DNA from: Pseudomonas denitrificans (nom. rej.)
GTDB lineage: Bacteria > Pseudomonadota > Gammaproteobacteria > Pseudomonadales > Pseudomonadaceae
Assembly: GCF_008807415.1 (NCBI RefSeq)
Contig: NZ_CP043626.1
Span: forward strand, 3,782,001 to 3,846,000
DNA: 64,000 nt
Direction of reading: 5' to 3'
How positions within the stretch are numbered: the stretch's first letter is position 1; each line of letters begins with the position of its first letter. Below the pieces are notes generated by a model. It did no database searches. It was given only the letters and a program-made list of their open reading frames with translations, and had not been told where the DNA came from. Positions 27,225 to 36,989 of this stretch are shown here, in pieces. The position numbers and the translations under genes are program-made.

Positions 27225-28880
27225 ATGTCCGATACTCCGGCCCGCAAAGGCGGCCAGATCCTCGTCGATGCCCTGCTGCGCCACGCGGTGGATACCGTCT
27301 ACTGCATCCCCGGCGAAAGCTACCTGCCGGTGCTCGATGCGCTGCACGACGCGGCCGCCATCCAGACCATCGTCACCCGCCACGAAGGCGCCGCCTCGAA
27401 CATGGCCGATGCCTACGGCAAGCTCACCGGCCGCCCCGGCATCTGCTTCGTCACCCGCGGGCCAGGCGCGACCCACGCGGCCAACGGCGTGCACACGGCA
27501 ATGCAGGACTCGACGCCGATGATCCTCTTCATCGGCCAGGTGGAAAGCGCGTTCAAGGGCCGCGAAGCCTTCCAGGAAGTGGACTATCGGCAGATGTTCG
27601 GCGGCCTGGCCAAGTGGGCCACCGAGGTCGACGACATCCGTCGCCTCCCCGAGATCGTCGCCCGCGCCTTCCGCGTCGCCCTGTCCGGGCGGCCCGGCCC
27701 GGTGGTGGTCGGCCTGCCGGAGGAAGTACTGTTCGGCTCTGCACAGGTCGCCGACGTAGCGCCGACGCCGATCACCCGAGCAGCGCCAAGCGCCGACTCG
27801 CTGGCCGAACTGCGCGAGCGCCTGAGCCAGGCCCGGCGCCCGCTGCTGATCGTCGGCGGAACCGGCTGGACGCCGCAGGCCTGCGCGCAGGTTCGCGCCT
27901 TCGCCCACGCCAACCGCCTGCCGCTGGTGGCCTCGTTCCGTCGCCAGGACCTGATCGACAACCGCGACGAGCAGTACGCCGGCCAGCTCGGCTTCGGCGC
28001 TTCCCCCAGGCTCACCGCCCGCGTGCAGGAAGCCGATCTGCTGCTGGTGCTCGGCTCGCGCCTGAGTGAAACGCCCAGCGCCGGCTACAGCCTGATCCAG
28101 AGCCCACGCCCGCTGCAGGGCATGATCCACATCTACCCCGACGCCAGCGAGCTGGGCCGCGTCTACCAGGCGGACCAGAGCATCCAGGCCGGCATGCCGG
28201 AGATCGCCGCCGCCCTCGCCGACCTCGCTCCCCTTGCCGAGACGCCGTGGGCCGACTGGACCGCCGCGGCACGCGCCGATTACCTCAGCTATATCACCCC
28301 GCCGCCGAACGCAGAATCGCCGAAGGGTGTGGACCTCACCCAGGTCGTCCAGTACCTGAACGAAACCCTGCCGGACGACGCGGTGATCAGCAACGGCGCC
28401 GGCAACTACGCCGTCTGGGTGCACCGTTTCTACCGCTATCGTTCGCCGCGCAGCCAGCTCGCCCCCACCAACGGCGCCATGGGCTACGGCTTTCCCGCCG
28501 CCATCGCCGCCAAGCTGCGGGACCCGCAGCGCAGCGTGGTGTGCTTCGCCGGCGACGGCTGCTTCATGATGTACCCGCAGGAGCTGGCCACCGCCGTGCA
28601 GTACGGCGCGGCGCTGACCGTCATCGTGGTCAACAACGGCATGCTCGGCACCATCCGCATGCACCAGGAGCGCGAGTACCCCGGCCGCATCAGCGCGACC
28701 GAGCTGCGCAACCCCGACTTCGTCGCCCTCGCCCGCGCCTTCGGTGCCCATGGCGAGCTGGTGGAGAGAACCGAGGACTTCGCCGCCGCCTTCGAGCGCG
28801 CCCAGGCCAGCGGCAAGCCGGCGCTGATCGAACTGCGCACCGATCCACAGCAGATCACCCCGGTCGCACGGCTGCCCTGA
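27225..28880 (+). CDS. ThDP-dependent acetolactate-synthase-like enzyme
   Basis: This 551-aa protein (MSDTPARKGGQILVDALLRH) has the pyrimidine-binding domain with the activating glutamate in TRHEGAASNMADAYG, a central FAD/DHAP-like domain and the pyrophosphate-binding motif GDGCFMMYPQ...VVNNG. It is an ALS/benzoylformate-decarboxylase-type thiamine-diphosphate enzyme without its own regulatory subunit nearby, so it is probably a catabolic 2-oxoacid enzyme rather than the biosynthetic IlvB. It diverges from the M14 peptidase across a 249-bp gap. Confidence 0.85.
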   Translation: MSDTPARKGGQILVDALLRHAVDTVYCIPGESYLPVLDALHDAAAIQTIVTRHEGAASNMADAYGKLTGRPGICFVTRGPGATHAANGVHTAMQDSTPMILFIGQVESAFKGREAFQEVDYRQMFGGLAKWATEVDDIRRLPEIVARAFRVALSGRPGPVVVGLPEEVLFGSAQVADVAPTPITRAAPSADSLAELRERLSQARRPLLIVGGTGWTPQACAQVRAFAHANRLPLVASFRRQDLIDNRDEQYAGQLGFGASPRLTARVQEADLLLVLGSRLSETPSAGYSLIQSPRPLQGMIHIYPDASELGRVYQADQSIQAGMPEIAAALADLAPLAETPWADWTAAARADYLSYITPPPNAESPKGVDLTQVVQYLNETLPDDAVISNGAGNYAVWVHRFYRYRSPRSQLAPTNGAMGYGFPAAIAAKLRDPQRSVVCFAGDGCFMMYPQELATAVQYGAALTVIVVNNGMLGTIRMHQEREYPGRISATELRNPDFVALARAFGAHGELVERTEDFAAAFERAQASGKPALIELRTDPQQITPVARLP

Positions 28881-28991
28881 GGACCTCCAGCATCCCCCGC
28901 AGCAGCGCAGGCTTCGCTAAGCTGCACCGGGTCAAGGCATTGCGCCCGCTCCTGCGGGCACAATGGCGCCGGGAATTCGCTAGGGAAGCGC

Positions 28992-30821
28992 ATGAGTCTG
29001 CAACTGATCTGGGTCCTCGCCCTGCTCGCCACCGCCGTCGGGCTGTTCGTCATCAACCGTCCGCGCATGGACGTGGTCGCCCTGCTGGTGATGGTCGCCC
29101 TACCGCTGTCGGGCATCCTCAGCGTGCAGGAATCACTGGCCGGCTTCGCCGATCCCAACGTCATCCTGATTGCCGCGCTGTTCGTCATCGGCGAAGGCCT
29201 GGTGCGCACCGGCGTGGCCTATCGCATCGGCGAATGGCTGACCCGCCGTGCCGGCGCCAGCGAGACGCGCCTGTTGGTGCTGCTGATGCTCGCCGTGGCC
29301 GGGCTCGGCTCGGTGATGAGTTCTACCGGCGTGGTCGCCATCTTCATTCCCGTGGTGCTGAGCATCGCCGCGCGCCTGCACGTTTCGCCGCGCCGGCTGA
29401 TGATGCCACTGAGCTTCGCCGGGCTGATCAGCGGCATGCTCACCCTGGTAGCCACCGCGCCCAACGTGGTGATTCACAGCGAGCTGGTGCGCGAAGGTTC
29501 GAAGGGTTTCGGTTTCTTCAGCTTCACGCCGTTCGGCCTGGTGGTGCTGGTGCTCGGCGTCGGCTACATGCTGGTGGCGCGGCGCTGGCTGGGCGATGAC
29601 GGCGACGACGACGGGCAGCGCGTCAAGCGCCGCACCCTGGGCGACCTGATCCGCGACTACCAGCTCGCCGGCCGCGAGCGCCGCCTGCGCATCCGCCCCG
29701 ATTCGCAATTGGTGGGCAAGAGCCTGGCCGACATCGAGCTGCGCGCCCGCGCCGGCACCAACGTGGTGGCCATCGAGCGCATGGTGCACTTCCGCCTGAA
29801 GATACTGAGCCCCGGCGCCAACATCGTGCTGCACGCCGGCGACGTGCTGCTGGTGGATATCTACGGCGAGCGCAGCGACCTGCTGGGCATGTACCACGAG
29901 TTCGGCCTCGAGCCACTGAGCCTCCAGGGTGACTACTTCACCGAACGCGCCCACGAAGTGGGCATGGCCGAGGTGACGATGCCGCCGGAGTCCGTCCTGC
30001 TCGGCAAGAGCGTGCTGGACCTGGAGTTCCGCAGCCAGTTCGGCCTCAACGTGGTCGGCCTGCGGCGCAACCGCGAAGCCCTGGTGGAAGGCCTGCTGGA
30101 CGCCAAGCTGAAGGTCGGCGACACCCTGCTGGTGATCGGCGGCTGGAAGGAAATCCGCCAGCTGCAGGCGCGCGCCCGCGACTTCCTGGTGCTCAGCCTG
30201 CCCGCCGAGGTGGACGAAGCCGCCCCCGCCGCCAGTCAGGCTCCCCACGCACTGTTCAGCCTGGCGGTAATGGTGGTCCTGATGGTCAGCGGGCTGGTGC
30301 CCAACGTCATGGCGGCGCTGATCGCCTGCCTGCTGATGGGTTCGTTCCGCTGCATCGACATGGACAGCGCCTACCGCGCCATCCACTGGCAGAGCCTGCT
30401 GCTGATCGTCGGCATGCTGCCCTTCGCCCTGGCGCTGCAGAAGACCGGCGGTATCACCCTGGCGGTCAACGGCCTGGTCGGTGCACTCGGCGGGGCCGGG
30501 CCCTATGCCATCCTCGCCAGCCTGTTCGTGCTGACCGCGGTGATCGGCCTGTTCATCTCCAACACCGCCACCGCCGTGCTCATGGCACCGGTCGCCATCG
30601 CCACGGCCAAGGCCCTGGGCGCCTCCCCGGAAGCCTTCGCGATGATCGTCGCGCTGGCCGCGTCGGCCGCCTTCATGACGCCTATTTCCTCACCGGTGAA
30701 CACCCTGGTGCTGGGGCCGGGGCGCTATCGTTTCGCCGATTTCGTCAAGGTTGGCGTACCCTTCACGATTCTGGTGATGATCGTCAGCGTTGTGCTGGTA
30801 CCCTGGCTGCTGCCGCTGTAG
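28992..30821 (+). CDS. SLC13-type transporter with two TrkA-C domains
   Basis: The 609-aa protein has an N-terminal set of about five membrane helices, two central cytoplasmic RCK_C/TrkA-C domains (about 220-300 and 310-395, e.g. [20 protein letters not shown] and [20 protein letters not shown]) and a C-terminal membrane half with [15 protein letters not shown] and [20 protein letters not shown]. These are hallmarks of DASS/SLC13 anion symporters (dicarboxylate or sulfate type). The TrkA-C pair probably binds a regulatory ligand. The substrate cannot be told from sequence. Confidence 0.85.
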   Translation: MSLQLIWVLALLATAVGLFVINRPRMDVVALLVMVALPLSGILSVQESLAGFADPNVILIAALFVIGEGLVRTGVAYRIGEWLTRRAGASETRLLVLLMLAVAGLGSVMSSTGVVAIFIPVVLSIAARLHVSPRRLMMPLSFAGLISGMLTLVATAPNVVIHSELVREGSKGFGFFSFTPFGLVVLVLGVGYMLVARRWLGDDGDDDGQRVKRRTLGDLIRDYQLAGRERRLRIRPDSQLVGKSLADIELRARAGTNVVAIERMVHFRLKILSPGANIVLHAGDVLLVDIYGERSDLLGMYHEFGLEPLSLQGDYFTERAHEVGMAEVTMPPESVLLGKSVLDLEFRSQFGLNVVGLRRNREALVEGLLDAKLKVGDTLLVIGGWKEIRQLQARARDFLVLSLPAEVDEAAPAASQAPHALFSLAVMVVLMVSGLVPNVMAALIACLLMGSFRCIDMDSAYRAIHWQSLLLIVGMLPFALALQKTGGITLAVNGLVGALGGAGPYAILASLFVLTAVIGLFISNTATAVLMAPVAIATAKALGASPEAFAMIVALAASAAFMTPISSPVNTLVLGPGRYRFADFVKVGVPFTILVMIVSVVLVPWLLPL

Positions 30822-30855
30822 CCGCCCATTACAAGATCGCCAAGGAATCGTCTCG

Positions 30856-31152
30856 ATGGAAGTGAGCAAGACCAAAAGCAGTTTCTACCGCCGCCTCTAC
30901 GTGGCCTGGCTGATCGACAGCGGCACTGCGACCAGCGTCCCGGCGCTGATGGAAGCCACCGGCATGCCCCGGCGCACCGCCCAGGACACCCTGGCCGCGC
31001 TGGCCGACCTGGACATCGACTGCGCCTTCGAGCAGCACGACGGCGAGCGCAACAACGCCGGCCACTATCGCATCCGCGACTGGGGCGCCATCGATCCGCG
31101 CTGGATCGCCGCGCACCTGCCGAAGATCAAGGACATCCTGCAGTACCCCTGA
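30856..31152 (+). CDS. Small winged-helix DNA-binding protein
   Basis: The 98-aa protein (MEVSKTKSSFYRRLYVAWLI) has a winged-helix-like pattern (TSVPALMEATGMPRRTAQDT as helix-turn-helix, then LADLDIDCAFEQHDGERNNA as the wing). It looks like a replication-relaxation or MarR-like small regulator, with no effector domain. It lies 35 bp after the transporter and 10 bp before the TVP38-like gene, so it is probably co-transcribed with them. The function is unknown. Confidence 0.7.
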   Translation: MEVSKTKSSFYRRLYVAWLIDSGTATSVPALMEATGMPRRTAQDTLAALADLDIDCAFEQHDGERNNAGHYRIRDWGAIDPRWIAAHLPKIKDILQYP

Positions 31153-31162
31153 GCCCGCCCGC

Positions 31163-31741
31163 ATGCTTGCCGTCCCACCCACCCTCTGGCGCTTTCGCCG
31201 ACTGATCCTGCTGCTAGCCTTCGCCGTGGTGCTGGTGCTGCTCTATCGCGCCAGCGGGCTGCATGAGGAGTTCAGCCTCGACTACCTGCGCAACGAGCTG
31301 ACTGACAACCGCCTGCGCGGCCTGCTGCTGTTCGTCGGCCTGTTCGCCCTGGGCAACCTGCTGCACATCCCCGGCCTGCTGTTCCTCGCCGCCGCCGTGC
31401 TGGCCATGGGCAAGCTGTGGGGCGGGCTGATCACCTACTGCGCGGCGGTGTTCTCCTGCGGCTTCACCTTCCTGATCGTGCGCGCCGTCGGCGGCAATGG
31501 CCTGCGCCTGCTGAACAACAAGCTGACCCGCGCGGTGTTCAGCCACCTCGACCAGCGCCCGGCGAGCAGCGTGTTCCTGCTGCGCCACGCCTTCATCACC
31601 TCGCCGACGCTGAACTACAGCCTCGCGCTGTCGGGCATCGGTTTCTGGCCCTACATGCTCGGCACCCTGCTCGGCCTGCCGATTCCGCTGCTGCTCTGCT
31701 GCCTGCTGTTCGACCGCCTGGGCAACGTGCTGCTCGGCTGA
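31163..31741 (+). CDS. TVP38/TMEM64-DedA-like membrane protein
   Basis: The 192-aa protein has at least four membrane helices and the VTT/SNARE-associated domain pattern: a conserved [20 protein letters not shown] stretch, a re-entrant [13 protein letters not shown], then [20 protein letters not shown] in which R and P are typical. DedA/TVP38 proteins help maintain membrane potential and may flip undecaprenyl-phosphate or phospholipids. It lies 52 bp before rlmF. Confidence 0.78.
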   Translation: MLAVPPTLWRFRRLILLLAFAVVLVLLYRASGLHEEFSLDYLRNELTDNRLRGLLLFVGLFALGNLLHIPGLLFLAAAVLAMGKLWGGLITYCAAVFSCGFTFLIVRAVGGNGLRLLNNKLTRAVFSHLDQRPASSVFLLRHAFITSPTLNYSLALSGIGFWPYMLGTLLGLPIPLLLCCLLFDRLGNVLLG

Positions 31742-31793
31742 AGCGCCCAACTGTGGGAAAATCGCCCACCGCCTCCCAGCCCCGCGCGCCCTC

Positions 31794-32795
31794 ATGTCGA
31801 AAGCACCCAGATCGCCCAAACGCCCCGCCGGCCCGGCAAAGCCTGCCCAGCCCCTGCGTGACCCCGCCGCCAAGCGGCCGAACCTGCTGCACCCGCGCAA
31901 CCGCCACCAGGGGCACTACGACTTCCCGGCGCTGATCGAGGGCTGCCCGGAGCTGGGTCGTTTCGTCATCACCAACCCCTACGGCAAGCCGAGCATCGAT
32001 TTCGCCAGCCCCGAGGCGGTGCGCGTGTTCAACCGCGCGCTGCTGAAAGCGCAGTACGGCATCGGCCAGTGGGACATTCCCGCCGGCTTCCTCTGCCCGC
32101 CGATCCCCGGCCGGGCGGACTACGTGCACTACCTCGCCGACCTGCTCGCCGAGGAAAACGGCGGCAGCGTACCGCGCGGGCCGGACGTGCGCATGCTGGA
32201 CATCGGCGTCGGCGCCAACTGCATCTACCCGTTGATCGGCCACCGCGACTACGGCTGGCGCTTCCTCGGCTCGGACATCGAACCCGCTGCCCTGGCCTCC
32301 GCCCACGCCATCGTCAACGACAATCCGGGCCTGAGCGATGCCATCGAACTGCGCCAGCAGCACGATCCGAAACACATCTTCCGCGGCCTGCTCGACGCCG
32401 ACGAGCGCTTCGACGCGACCCTGTGCAACCCGCCCTTCCACTCCTCGCCCGAGGAAGCCAGCAGTGGCAGCCGGCGCAAATGGAAGAACCTCGGCAAGCT
32501 CGACCCGTCACGCCAGCTGCCCAAGCTGAACTTCGGCGGGCAGAGCAACGAGCTGTGGTGCGAAGGCGGCGAGATCGCCTTCCTGCGCAAGCTGGCGATG
32601 GAAAGCGCCGAGGTCGGCCAGCAGGTCCGCTGGTTCAGCTCGCTGGTGTCCAAGGCCGGCAACCTGGACGACTTCCGCCGCGCGCTGAAAAAGGCCGGCG
32701 CCATTTCCATCCGCACCGTGGACATGGCCCAGGGGCAGAAGCAGAGCCGCTTCGTCGCCTGGACCTTCCTCGAACCGGAACACCGCCGCTACTGA
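31794..32795 (+). CDS. rlmF: RlmF, 23S rRNA m6A1618 methyltransferase
   Basis: The 333-aa protein has a lysine- and proline-rich N-terminus, the family opening [20 protein letters not shown], a SAM-binding motif ([16 protein letters not shown]) and the catalytic N-P-P-F tetrad ([10 protein letters not shown]), all diagnostic of RlmF/YbiN. It N6-methylates A1618 of 23S rRNA. The length is slightly above that of E. coli (308 aa) because of the basic N-terminal extension. Confidence 0.95.
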   Translation: MSKAPRSPKRPAGPAKPAQPLRDPAAKRPNLLHPRNRHQGHYDFPALIEGCPELGRFVITNPYGKPSIDFASPEAVRVFNRALLKAQYGIGQWDIPAGFLCPPIPGRADYVHYLADLLAEENGGSVPRGPDVRMLDIGVGANCIYPLIGHRDYGWRFLGSDIEPAALASAHAIVNDNPGLSDAIELRQQHDPKHIFRGLLDADERFDATLCNPPFHSSPEEASSGSRRKWKNLGKLDPSRQLPKLNFGGQSNELWCEGGEIAFLRKLAMESAEVGQQVRWFSSLVSKAGNLDDFRRALKKAGAISIRTVDMAQGQKQSRFVAWTFLEPEHRRY

Positions 32796-32937
32796 ATCAA
32801 ACCGCCACCACCGCGCGCACAATGGATCGGCGGATAACCGCAAGCGATTGTTCGCCCTGCGTCCCCCAACCGACGCACCACCGGGCACAAGCGTAGGGCG
32901 CATAACGCGGCACGCGTTATCCGCCGCCACCCCGCGC

Positions 32938-34461
32938 TCAAGCCTCGGCGGCGAGCACCGGCGCGCGTTCCCGGCCCAGCAGCAGAAACACCAGCCCGGC
33001 GACCACGAAGGTCACGCCCGCCAGCAGCTCCAGCACCCGACTGAACACCGCCACGTAGTCGCTGCGCAGTTGCTCGGGCGCCAGCTGCGGCAGTTGCTCG
33101 ACCACCGCCGCCAGGTTGCCGATGGCCAGCTGGTTCGCACTCATCAGGCGCTCCGCCGCGGCCAGGCCCAGCGGCTGCAGTTGCGCCGCGAGCAGGGTCG
33201 CCAGCAAGGCGCCGACCACGGCGATGGCCACCGCGTCGGCGGACACCCGCACCGTGTTGAAGATGCCCGTCGCCATGCCAGCACGTTCGCGCTCGACCAC
33301 GCTCACCGCCAGGCCATCCATCAGCCCCCACGGCAGGCCAATGCCGATGCCGATCACCAGCAGCGGCATATCCGGCGCGACACCGCCCGCCAGGTTTCGC
33401 GCCAGCCAGAGCAAGCCACCCGCGACGATCAGCAGGCCGATCGCCGACAGGCTGCCAGCGCTGAAGTGCTTCGCCAGCAGCGCCGCCAGGAAGGGCACCA
33501 CCAGCAGCGGCGCCGACAGCGCCAGCATGGTCCAGCCGGCCTGCAGCGCGCCCTGCCCCTCGATGCCGATGAAGCGCCCCGGCAACAGCACGATCAGCAC
33601 CACATAGGCGAACGCTGGCGACGCGCCCAGCAGTTGCACGCCAACGAAACGCCATTGGCTGAACAGCGACAGGTCCAGCAACGGTCGCTCCATGCGGCGT
33701 TCGACGGCAATGAACACGACCAGCAACACGCCGCTCAGCACCAGCGTCGCGATTACCGGGACGCTAGCCCAGCCCTGTTCCGGCGCCAGCAGCAGGCCGT
33801 AGGTGAACAGGCTGAGCGCGGCGGTGAAGCTCAGCGCGCCGGGCCAGTCCAGGCCGCGCGCCTGCGGGTCACGGGTCTCGCGGCAGAAGCGCACCACCAC
33901 CGGAACCGAGGCCAGCGCGCACACCGCCGGGACCAGGAACACCCAGCGCCAACCCGGCCCGTCGGTGAGCCAGCCGGCGAGCAGCGGGCCGAACGCCAGG
34001 CCGACGCCGAAAGTAGTACCCAGCAGGCTGAACACCCGTGTGCGGATCGGCCCGTCGAACTCCTGCGCCAGCGCTGCCATGGCGGCGGCGAAGGCGGCCG
34101 AGCCACCCGCGCCCTGGACCAGGCGCAACACGTCGATGGCCGCCACCGAACCGGCCAGCGGGATCGCCAGGGTGGTCACGCAGAACAGCGCCAGGCCGAC
34201 CAGCCAGACGCGCTTGCGCCCGTAAACGTCCGCCAGGCTGCCAGCCGCCATCATCGCCGCGCCGTAGGCCAGCACATAGCCGTTGACGATCCAGTTCAGC
34301 GCCACCGCCGAGCCGCCCAGCTCATGGGCAATGGCCGGCAGCACCACGGCCGGGCCGGTGAAGCACAGGGGAATCAGCACCGCCGTCAGGCTGGCGGCGA
34401 GCAACAACAGCCAGCGCGAGGCTTCGGATCGGTTTTCAGGAGTGTCGTGGGAGGGCTTCAT
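32938..34461 (-). CDS. DHA2-type MFS drug transporter
   Basis: Starting at ATG 34461 the protein is 507 aa (MKPSHDTPENRSEASRWLLL). About fourteen membrane helices are visible, with motif A-like GSLADVYGRKRVWLVGLALF and the motif C region FGVGLAFGPLLAGWL of EmrB/QacA-family proton antiporters. The substrates may be lipophilic toxicants. It diverges from a LysR gene at 34620, so the regulator probably controls it. Just beyond its 3' end lies a small inverted-repeat region (32,830-32,937) with no gene. Confidence 0.85.
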   Translation of the reverse strand: MKPSHDTPENRSEASRWLLLLAASLTAVLIPLCFTGPAVVLPAIAHELGGSAVALNWIVNGYVLAYGAAMMAAGSLADVYGRKRVWLVGLALFCVTTLAIPLAGSVAAIDVLRLVQGAGGSAAFAAAMAALAQEFDGPIRTRVFSLLGTTFGVGLAFGPLLAGWLTDGPGWRWVFLVPAVCALASVPVVVRFCRETRDPQARGLDWPGALSFTAALSLFTYGLLLAPEQGWASVPVIATLVLSGVLLVVFIAVERRMERPLLDLSLFSQWRFVGVQLLGASPAFAYVVLIVLLPGRFIGIEGQGALQAGWTMLALSAPLLVVPFLAALLAKHFSAGSLSAIGLLIVAGGLLWLARNLAGGVAPDMPLLVIGIGIGLPWGLMDGLAVSVVERERAGMATGIFNTVRVSADAVAIAVVGALLATLLAAQLQPLGLAAAERLMSANQLAIGNLAAVVEQLPQLAPEQLRSDYVAVFSRVLELLAGVTFVVAGLVFLLLGRERAPVLAAEA

Positions 34462-34547
34462 GGTGGGTCCGCAAGGAATCGAGGAAGACCAGCTCAAAGC
34501 TAATCAACCCGGCATTGCGGAAAAACAGGCTAGAATTCCGAACAAAA

Positions 34548-34563
34548 CGGACATCTTTGTCCG
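34548..34563. promoter_or_regulatory. Palindrome in the MFS/LysR divergent gap
   Basis: CGGACA-TCTT-TGTCCG is a perfect 6-bp inverted repeat between the divergent MFS and LysR genes, 72 bp upstream of the LysR ATG. It is the best operator candidate in the gap. Binding by the LysR protein is inferred. Confidence 0.5.
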
Positions 34564-34619
34564 CAATCGATCCCCCATCGCGCGGCACAATGGCGGCCCG
34601 CTCGCACGGACACCTTTCC

Positions 34620-35510
34620 ATGGACAGCCTCAACGGCCTGCGCGTCTTCCTCCAGGTCGCCGACTCCCTGAGCTTCGCCCAGGCCGCGCGCCTGCTCGGC
34701 CTTTCCGCCTCGGCGGTGGGCAAGAGCATCGCTCGTCTCGAGGAGCGCCTGGGCGTGCGCCTGTTCCACCGCAGCACGCGCAGCCTGAGCCTGTCCAACG
34801 AAGGCCAGCTGTTCCTCGAACGCTGCCGACGCATCCTCGACGAGCTGGAAGCAGCGGAGCAGGAACTGGCGCTGTCGACCCAGCAGGCTCGCGGCCGCCT
34901 GAAGATCAGCATGCCGCTGGTGGCCGGGCTGCTGCCGCAGGTGCTGCCGGAGTTCCTCCGCTGCTATCCGCGCATCCAGCTGGACATCGACTTCACCGAC
35001 CGCCTGGTGGACGTCATCGAAGAGGGCTTCGACCTCGTGGTGCGCGGTGGCGATCTTCGCGACTCACGGCTGAAGGCGCGCAAGCTGGGCGACTTCAGCC
35101 TGCTGCTGGTGGCCTCGCCCGGCTACCTGAGGCAGTACGGCACGCCGCGGCGGCCGGCGGACCTCAACCAGCACCTGTGCCTGCACTACCGCTACCCGAG
35201 CAGCGGGCTGGTGCAGCGCTGGCCGCTCAAGCTGGCACCCGGCGAAACGGAGCCACGCCTGGACGGCGGGCTGATCTGCAACACCGCCGACATGCTGATC
35301 AACGTCGCCAGCCAGGGCATGGGCATCGCCTGCCTGCCGGATTTCGCAGTGCGCAGCGCACTGAACGACGGCCGGCTGGTGCAGGTGCTGAGCGAACACA
35401 CCACGCACCAGGGCAGCTTCCACGCGCTGTGGCCGGCGGGCCGGCGCATGCCGCTGAAGCTGCGGGTGTTCCTCGACTTCCTCGGCGACCGCCTGTTCGT
35501 CACCCGTTGA
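34620..35510 (+). CDS. LysR-family transcriptional regulator
   Basis: The 296-aa protein starts at ATG 34620 (MDSLNGLRVFLQVADSLSFA), with a winged HTH (AARLLGLSASAVGKSIARLE), the linker helix and a periplasmic-binding-like effector domain (about 90-296, RGRLKISMPLVAGLLPQVLP). The sequence type (RLEERLGVRLFHRSTRSLSL) is of the CrgA/AaeR-like subgroup. It probably regulates the divergent MFS transporter in response to an unidentified small molecule. Confidence 0.88.
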   Translation: MDSLNGLRVFLQVADSLSFAQAARLLGLSASAVGKSIARLEERLGVRLFHRSTRSLSLSNEGQLFLERCRRILDELEAAEQELALSTQQARGRLKISMPLVAGLLPQVLPEFLRCYPRIQLDIDFTDRLVDVIEEGFDLVVRGGDLRDSRLKARKLGDFSLLLVASPGYLRQYGTPRRPADLNQHLCLHYRYPSSGLVQRWPLKLAPGETEPRLDGGLICNTADMLINVASQGMGIACLPDFAVRSALNDGRLVQVLSEHTTHQGSFHALWPAGRRMPLKLRVFLDFLGDRLFVTR

Positions 35511-35528
35511 GGGGGACTCACGGGCAGT

Positions 35529-36071
35529 TCAGCGGATGAACTGCTTGCTGATCTCGCGGAAGACTTCCGTCCCGGCGCGCTCCAGCCACTCGAAGGCGAC
35601 CATCTCCCGCGAGACGATCACCGCGCCGGCCTGGCGCATCCGCTCCAGCGCCAGCGCCTTGTCCTGCGGGCGGCGCGAGCCGACGGCCTCCGCCACCACG
35701 AACACCTCGCGGTTCTCCGCCAACAGGCCCAGCACCGTCTGCAGCACGCACACATGGGCCTCGGTGCCGCACACCACGAACTGTCGGCGATCGCCACCGG
35801 GCAACTGCGACAGGCCGGGATCGGTGACGGCCGAGAAGGCAATCTTCTCCAGCACCTCGCCTTCGGCCAGCTCGGCGCGCAGCGCCGGTAGCGTCGGGCC
35901 GAGGCCCTTGGGGTACTGCTCGGTGGCCAGCACCGGCACACCCAGCCGCCGCGCGATGGCCAGCAGCCAGGCGCTGTGCTCGAGCACCGCCTCGTTGTCG
36001 TGGATGGCCGGGAACAGACGCTCCTGGATGTCGATGAGCAGCAGGCAGGCGGTTTGTGCGCGTATCAGCAT
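35529..36071 (-). CDS. Isochorismatase-family cysteine hydrolase
   Basis: The 180-aa protein shows the catalytic triad of the family: Asp in CLLLIDIQERL, Lys in TEQYPKGLGPT and Cys in GTEAHVCVLQTVLGLL. It is a YcaC/nicotinamidase-like stand-alone hydrolase of amide or isochorismate-type substrates. It is convergent with the LysR gene, with an 18-bp gap. The substrate is unknown. Confidence 0.88.
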   Translation of the reverse strand: MLIRAQTACLLLIDIQERLFPAIHDNEAVLEHSAWLLAIARRLGVPVLATEQYPKGLGPTLPALRAELAEGEVLEKIAFSAVTDPGLSQLPGGDRRQFVVCGTEAHVCVLQTVLGLLAENREVFVVAEAVGSRRPQDKALALERMRQAGAVIVSREMVAFEWLERAGTEVFREISKQFIR

Positions 36072-36109
36072 GGCTAGGTTCCTCGCAGGTCCAAGCTGTT
36101 TTTTTCGGC

Positions 36110-36832
36110 TCAGGAGCCGGCGCTGTCAACCTGTGCGCGGCGCATCTCCTCGGCCAGCACATCGGAATAAACGGCGTCAGGCTGCTGCTGACAGCGCTCC
36201 AGCACGCGAGGCAGAGCGGCATCGAAGCGCTTGCCGATCAGCCGGTTCTTCTCCACATCCAGCTTGCCACCGAGCTGGGCAAGGAACAGCGCGCCACTGG
36301 TCATGCGGAAGGTCGCCAGTTGATCCAGCGGTCGGTCCGGGTAGGCCTGATGGAACTCGGCGTACTGGCTGCTGATCGCGCTGCAGGGCTGGGCGAGGAG
36401 CTCGCGCACGGTGTTCGCCAGGCTCTCCTCGGAGTTACCCGCCGCCTTGTCCGAGGGCAGCATCGGGGTGCCGGCTTCGGCCTGCTTGAACTCGAAGGTC
36501 TTCACCACCTGCCGTGGCGCGGGGTACTTGGCGGTGGGCTGCCAGGGCTCGAAGCGCCACTGGGATACACGCTCGCGCACGGCTTCGGCCAGCGCAGGGT
36601 TGCTCGACTCGACGATCTGCACGTTGGCAACCTCGCCGCTGGCCTCGATATCGAAGGAGGTCTTCACCCTGCCATCGATACCCCGCGGCCGGAACTGCTG
36701 CGGATACTCCGGCGACGCCATGTCGCGCGGCACCAGTCGTGGCGTCTCGTCCTTCGGTACGCTGCTGCAGGCCGTCATTGCCGTTACCGCCAGCAGCAGG
36801 CCGATACGCGCGATACCCGTTGTCCTCTCCAT
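36110..36832 (-). CDS. Lipoprotein with a TonB C-terminal-like domain
   Basis: Starting at ATG 36832 the protein is 240 aa. The N-terminus (MERTTGIARIGLLLAVTAMT, then ACSSV) ends in a lipobox, predicting a lipoprotein. It is followed by a TonB-C/energy-transducer-like domain at about 42-115 (SPEYPQQFRPRGIDGRVKTS, then NPALAEAVRERVSQWRFEPW) and a helical C-terminus. There is no transmembrane anchor beyond the signal, so it is not a classical TonB. It may act in the envelope as a stand-alone TonB-like fold. Confidence 0.78.
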   Translation of the reverse strand: MERTTGIARIGLLLAVTAMTACSSVPKDETPRLVPRDMASPEYPQQFRPRGIDGRVKTSFDIEASGEVANVQIVESSNPALAEAVRERVSQWRFEPWQPTAKYPAPRQVVKTFEFKQAEAGTPMLPSDKAAGNSEESLANTVRELLAQPCSAISSQYAEFHQAYPDRPLDQLATFRMTSGALFLAQLGGKLDVEKNRLIGKRFDAALPRVLERCQQQPDAVYSDVLAEEMRRAQVDSAGS

Positions 36833-36989
36833 GCGATGCAATCCCGAAGCTCCCTGTTCATGAGGGGCGCGATGGTAGCGCTGCGCCACTTTCCCTCACA
36901 AGCATCAGGCCCCCTTGGCAGGCGCCGCTCCAGCACGCACCCTATGCGCGCCAGAACAACACAACAACGAGCCTGGGAGAGACGGGAAC

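Noticed and set aside
26976..28751. A long minus-strand extension of the M14 peptidase frame
   Set aside because: It is antisense to the ThDP enzyme, has low-complexity GC-skewed residues and no ribosome-binding site; the signal peptide begins at ATG 26975.
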